DNA from: an uncultured Clostridia bacterium
Lineage (GTDB): Bacteria; Bacillota; Clostridia; Oscillospirales; CAG-272
Direction of reading: 5' to 3'
DNA length: 7,867 bases
Assembly (NCBI GenBank): GCA_904501715.1
Contig: CAJGCD010000068.1
Location: 1-7,867 of the forward strand
Within the stretch, counting starts at the first letter, position 1. Each line of letters opens with the position of its first letter. Shown here piece after piece: positions 5,439 to 7,867 of this stretch. A program made the position numbers and the translations under genes. Under the pieces are notes generated by a model. The model saw only the letters and a program-made list of their open reading frames with translations, had not been told where the DNA came from and did no database searches.

Positions 5439-7469
5439 CTAAGCAGCACTCTCAACGTCAACGGTAAACGTAATTATCTGAGCATAGGACCCTGCCTTAT
5501 AGCTCTGACCATCCACTATGGCAAAAGTTAATTCAGTGTCAGAATCGGAAACGCCTGCGGCATGAGTATGAATGACACCGTTAACTTCGACCGGTGTGCC
5601 CCCCTTGGTAATGGTATAGTAAAGTGTTTCAGAACCACTGGTAAGGACCCACTCTCCGCCTGTCTTAGGTGCAACCGTTATTTTTATCTGCGTATTGGCA
5701 GCAATAACAACATCAGCAACAGAAACCGAAGCCGTACCGGTAGAGGTCTTAGAACTAATAATTACACTTTCAGGAATCGTTACAGTGTAACTAGCAGATG
5801 TCGCATAAGTAACTGTGGTATTGCCGCTTTCGTCGATTTGAATTTTGTTATCACTTTCTACAACGTTAAGAGTCATGCTGAACTGGCTACCGTTCATAAA
5901 GTACTTCTCCTGAAGTGTAGAGTAATAACGAACAGTAACGTCCTTGCCATCCTCAGAGAAGTAAAGCATAGCTACCGCTCCAACACCACCGTCGACAGTC
6001 TTATCAACAGCCTGAGGGTCAATAAGCATCTGCGTTACGGTGTTTCCGTGAAGACCCTTTTCCTGCGTCATTACAATATCGTCCCACGGATCGTGACCGG
6101 AAAGCACGAGAACTATATTCTCACACTGACTCACAAGCTTATCCCAAATATGGTCACCGTTATTCTTTCCGCTACGCTCAGGTGTATAGCTTTCGTGTAC
6201 TTTCAAAGGAGGAACAACGTCATCAACATCAAGAGTAGTTCCATCACGGAAAAGATATGCATGAGTTGTAATTATAACGTTATAATCGGGATGGCTGTCT
6301 ATTACGTCCTTAGCCCAGGCAAGAACGTCATTGGAAGGACCGTAATCAAGAGCAAATACCATATATTTAACGTTGCCCACCGAGAACTTTTGATACGTAT
6401 TACGCATATCGCCCTCGTAGCTTCCTGATATCACATCCTTGTAGTCATCGTATTTAACATACTTGTTAAATAGTTCAACACTATCGTGATTTCCGCGGAC
6501 TACAGAATAAGGGATCTTACCGTCAAGTAGCTTCATAGCTGCCATAGCATTCTCCCACTCACTCTCAATCGTGAAGCTGTCAACTATATCTCCAAGCCCC
6601 ATTACGAATTTGGTCTTGTTATCCTCGGCATTGGCAAGGATCCAGTTGTATATATCCTTCATCTTCTCGGGATACTTCAAGGCAACAGTCTGTGTATCAC
6701 CAACGACTGCAAAGGAATAAGCGAAATCAGAAGGCGGCTCTATGCCGTCTGGCCAAACGACCTTACGGATCATATCGTAGCCATTTCCGCTACCGTCAAC
6801 TATCTCACCGTTCGAAAGGGTGGAAACATCGTAAGAAGCTATAAGTCCGTCCTCGCCATAGCCGTTCATCATATCCGATTCTATCTCGTCAGCTGTACGC
6901 ACGTCGGAATATATTGCGACAGAAGCTATCTGTCCCTTGAAATATTGTCCATTACCTGAACGGTGGTCACCCCCAAGACACATAGTTTGCCCGATGCCCA
7001 AAGGCTTGTCGTAGGAAATGCTCTTTTCTTCGACAAACTCTCCGTTTACGTAGCAAAGAACTGACTCACCTGCTTTATATACAATAGCAAGATGTGTCCA
7101 CTCTCCTGGGGTCAGATTTGTTTTCTCCCAAAAAGTAATCTGAATCTTGCCACCGTTAGCATAGAACATGGGCTTTCCGTACGTGTTTATCTCTACATTC
7201 ACGTCCACTTTCTCACTTGTATTGCTAACCCCCACATTTCCTATGATAATTCCGGCCCGTTGTGTCTGATCATAATTTTCATCAAGTTTTATCCACGCTT
7301 CAAATGTAACCGGTGATTCCTCCAAGGGCTTTGCGGAACGGTACAGGCTATCCGCAGTAAAGCTCATTCCCTGCTTCTCTGTCTCTGCCGAAAATATAGG
7401 AAGAGTAAGCAGCATGGTAAGCAGCATGGTCACCAACAAAAATACTGCAACAAATCTTGTAGCTTTCAT
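5439..7469 (-). CDS. secreted LamG-domain calcineurin-like metallophosphatase
   Basis: A 676-residue predicted exported protein. Residues 1-28 form a signal peptide (Arg5, a long hydrophobic core, cleavage likely after FSA). Residues about 45-235 look like a LamG/concanavalin-type jelly roll (VTFEAWIKL, GEWTHLAIVYKAGESVLCYVNGE, KGQIASVAIYSDVRT), a fold often used for carbohydrate binding. Residues about 249-535 are a calcineurin-like phosphoesterase domain: GDTQ (257-260), GDIVDS (293-298), GNHD (326-329), TTHA (401-404) and SGHDPWDD (457-464). Residues about 550-676 are Ser/Thr/Val-rich and beta-like (YTVTIPESV, ending ITFTVDVE), resembling a surface beta-sandwich module. No LPXTG motif or C-terminal membrane anchor is seen. 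The start at 7469 has AGGA at 7477-7480, 7 nt upstream. Two His residues usual for one metal site are replaced (Gln260 and Pro461). The substrate is unknown; a phosphoesterase acting outside the cell is the inference. Confidence 0.9.
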   Translation of the reverse strand: MKATRFVAVFLLVTMLLTMLLTLPIFSAETEKQGMSFTADSLYRSAKPLEESPVTFEAWIKLDENYDQTQRAGIIIGNVGVSNTSEKVDVNVEINTYGKPMFYANGGKIQITFWEKTNLTPGEWTHLAIVYKAGESVLCYVNGEFVEEKSISYDKPLGIGQTMCLGGDHRSGNGQYFKGQIASVAIYSDVRTADEIESDMMNGYGEDGLIASYDVSTLSNGEIVDGSGNGYDMIRKVVWPDGIEPPSDFAYSFAVVGDTQTVALKYPEKMKDIYNWILANAEDNKTKFVMGLGDIVDSFTIESEWENAMAAMKLLDGKIPYSVVRGNHDSVELFNKYVKYDDYKDVISGSYEGDMRNTYQKFSVGNVKYMVFALDYGPSNDVLAWAKDVIDSHPDYNVIITTHAYLFRDGTTLDVDDVVPPLKVHESYTPERSGKNNGDHIWDKLVSQCENIVLVLSGHDPWDDIVMTQEKGLHGNTVTQMLIDPQAVDKTVDGGVGAVAMLYFSEDGKDVTVRYYSTLQEKYFMNGSQFSMTLNVVESDNKIQIDESGNTTVTYATSASYTVTIPESVIISSKTSTGTASVSVADVVIAANTQIKITVAPKTGGEWVLTSGSETLYYTITKGGTPVEVNGVIHTHAAGVSDSDTELTFAIVDGQSYKAGSYAQIITFTVDVESAA
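7405..7428 (-). repeat. 12-bp tandem duplication in the signal peptide
   Basis: GTAAGCAGCATG (plus-strand reading) occurs twice without a gap at 7405-7416 and 7417-7428. It encodes a repeated four-residue unit (TMLLTMLLT) in the hydrophobic core of the metallophosphatase signal peptide. Being 12 bp, gain or loss of a unit keeps the frame and only changes the length of the hydrophobic core. Confidence 0.85.
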
Positions 7470-7537
7470 TGTTTTTTCCTTTCTTACTGAATTTAAATAA
7501 AATTTTATTTCTCGATAATTCTATAATCAACACATTT

Positions 7538-7566
7538 ATTCTATCATAAACCAGCAAAAAAATCAA
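7538..7566 (-). promoter_or_regulatory. promoter of the metallophosphatase gene
   Basis: On the minus strand, TTGATT (7566-7561) is followed after 17 nt by TAGAAT (7543-7538). The -10 is preceded by TGA, giving an extended -10. It predicts a leader of about 60 nt before the start codon. Such AT-rich DNA gives chance matches, hence moderate confidence. Confidence 0.6.
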
Positions 7567-7626
7567 TTAGCATTCTCTACCAATTTGCGCAACACCATAT
7601 GTGCAAAATAAACAAATCAATTAGCA
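7560..7626. repeat. direct repeat pair flanking a hairpin
   Basis: The 13-bp sequence AAATCAATTAGCA occurs at 7560-7572 and 7614-7626. Between the copies lies an inverted repeat, TTTGCGCA (7584-7591) with TGTGCAAA (7600-7607), which has one G-U pair and an 8-nt loop. The first copy overlaps the -35 of the proposed promoter. The spacing suggests binding sites for a regulator or relics of a rearrangement; no known operator is recognised. Confidence 0.45.
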
Positions 7627-7726
7627 AAAAAGTCCAAAAAAACTTGCAAATAGTTCACAATAAAGTGATTTTTGTTTTTGATAATATTATCTCATAATTA
7701 TACACAATAAATATCCACCCGCATAG

Positions 7727-7867
7727 TGAACTGCCCCAAATTGTGCGGACAGAACAAAAAGCCCCTTGTGGGTAGCATATTTAACAATTAGGCAACGAAC
7801 TGACATCGCTTTTCGAGTGGTGTCAGTTTTGTTTTGAGTTGGATACGTTCGTTGTTGTAAAAGCGTA
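7727..7867 (-). mobile_element. right end of an IS3-family insertion sequence (partial)
   Basis: The visible 141 bp combine the C-terminal end of an IS3-type OrfB on the minus strand with a terminal sequence about 60 bp beyond its stop. The end reads TGAACTGCCCCAAATTGTG (7727-7745), of the TG(T/A)ACTGnCCC type common to IS3-family terminal inverted repeats, so it would be the right inverted repeat. The exact outer base (7725-7727) is uncertain because the other end and the target duplication are outside the window. Confidence 0.75.
7788..7867 (-). CDS. IS3-family transposase OrfB, C-terminal 25 residues
   Basis: Read on the minus strand from the window edge, the frame gives RFYNNERIQLKTKLTPLEKR followed by five more residues and a TAA stop at 7790-7788. 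The YNNERIQLKxxLTPxE pattern is the conserved C-terminal tail of the DDE integrase-type OrfB transposase of IS3 elements. The catalytic residues and OrfA lie beyond the window, so activity cannot be judged. An 8-bp inverted repeat AACTGACA/TGTCAGTT (7798-7805, 7821-7828) lies within these last codons. A weak CCC/GGG hairpin followed by TTTTT on the minus strand just after the stop may terminate transcription. Confidence 0.85.
   Translation of the reverse strand, partial: RFYNNERIQLKTKLTPLEKRCQFVA

Larger units (their letters stand above)
7470..7726. other. AT-rich non-coding region upstream of the metallophosphatase gene
   Basis: No convincing gene is present between the metallophosphatase start and the insertion-sequence edge. 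The stretch holds a probable promoter (7538-7566), a leader of about 60 nt with the ribosome binding site, a direct-repeat and hairpin cluster (7560-7626), and a perfect but isolated TATAAT on the minus strand (7702-7697). The rest is A/T-rich with A-runs and shows nothing else recognisable. Confidence 0.7.

Noticed and set aside
5562..6428. Plus-strand open frame of 288 codons opposite the metallophosphatase
   Set aside because: It lies fully antisense to a gene with clear domain motifs, and its translation is rich in Arg, Asn and Cys with no family signature; it is a shadow frame.
7348..7566. Minus-strand open frame of 72 codons at the start of the metallophosphatase gene
   Set aside because: It overlaps the signal-peptide coding region in another frame, spans the proposed promoter, and has no domain features.
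7560..7626. CRISPR-like repeats
   Set aside because: Only two copies of a 13-bp repeat exist; the repeat is short and AT-rich, and no array or cas gene is visible.

Overview
The window looks like chromosomal DNA of a Gram-positive anaerobe of the class Clostridia, probably a gut or rumen Oscillospiraceae/Ruminococcaceae-type organism. This is inference. It rests on the eukaryote-like isoleucyl-tRNA synthetase, the zinc-uptake lipoprotein subfamily, strong GGAG-type ribosome binding sites, AT-rich consensus promoters, and a secreted LamG-metallophosphatase protein. No rRNA, tRNA or CRISPR was seen, so the lineage cannot be fixed from this window.

Layout. Bases 1-1575 (+) hold the C-terminal half of ileS, closed by a clean intrinsic terminator. 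Bases 1618-1811 are a non-coding patch crowded with inverted repeats that resembles a dispersed intergenic repeat; one of its palindromes can serve as the terminator of the converging dut gene. dut (dUTPase) occupies 1837-2280 (-). A short divergent control region (2281-2410) carries two back-to-back promoters with perfect TTGACA -35 boxes, one for dut and one for the zinc operon. The zinc promoter is followed at once by a 21-bp palindrome, the likely operator. Bases 2411-5304 (+) form a tight four-gene operon, zur-znuA-znuC-znuB, with 4-nt ATGA overlaps at two junctions and a 1-nt gap at the third. A strong hairpin at 5355-5389 ends this operon and probably also the converging gene. Bases 5439-7469 (-) encode a 676-residue secreted protein with a signal peptide, a LamG-like domain, a calcineurin-like metallophosphatase domain and a C-terminal beta-rich module. 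Its AT-rich upstream region (7470-7726) has a promoter, a 13-bp direct repeat and a hairpin. The right edge (from about 7727) is the 3' end of an IS3-family insertion sequence.

How the genes work together. Zur is expected to repress its own operon through the palindrome when zinc is plentiful. When zinc is scarce, the lipoprotein ZnuA captures it outside the membrane and the ZnuB/ZnuC transporter imports it at the cost of ATP. ileS, dut and the secreted phosphatase have no obvious functional link to this circuit.

Most of the window is ordinary housekeeping content. The points most worth a second look are the altered metal-binding residues of the secreted metallophosphatase, the Fur-like (rather than Bacillus Zur-like) sequence of the operator, the altered third zinc ligand of ZnuA, the palindrome-rich repeat, and the in-frame 12-bp tandem duplication in a signal peptide.
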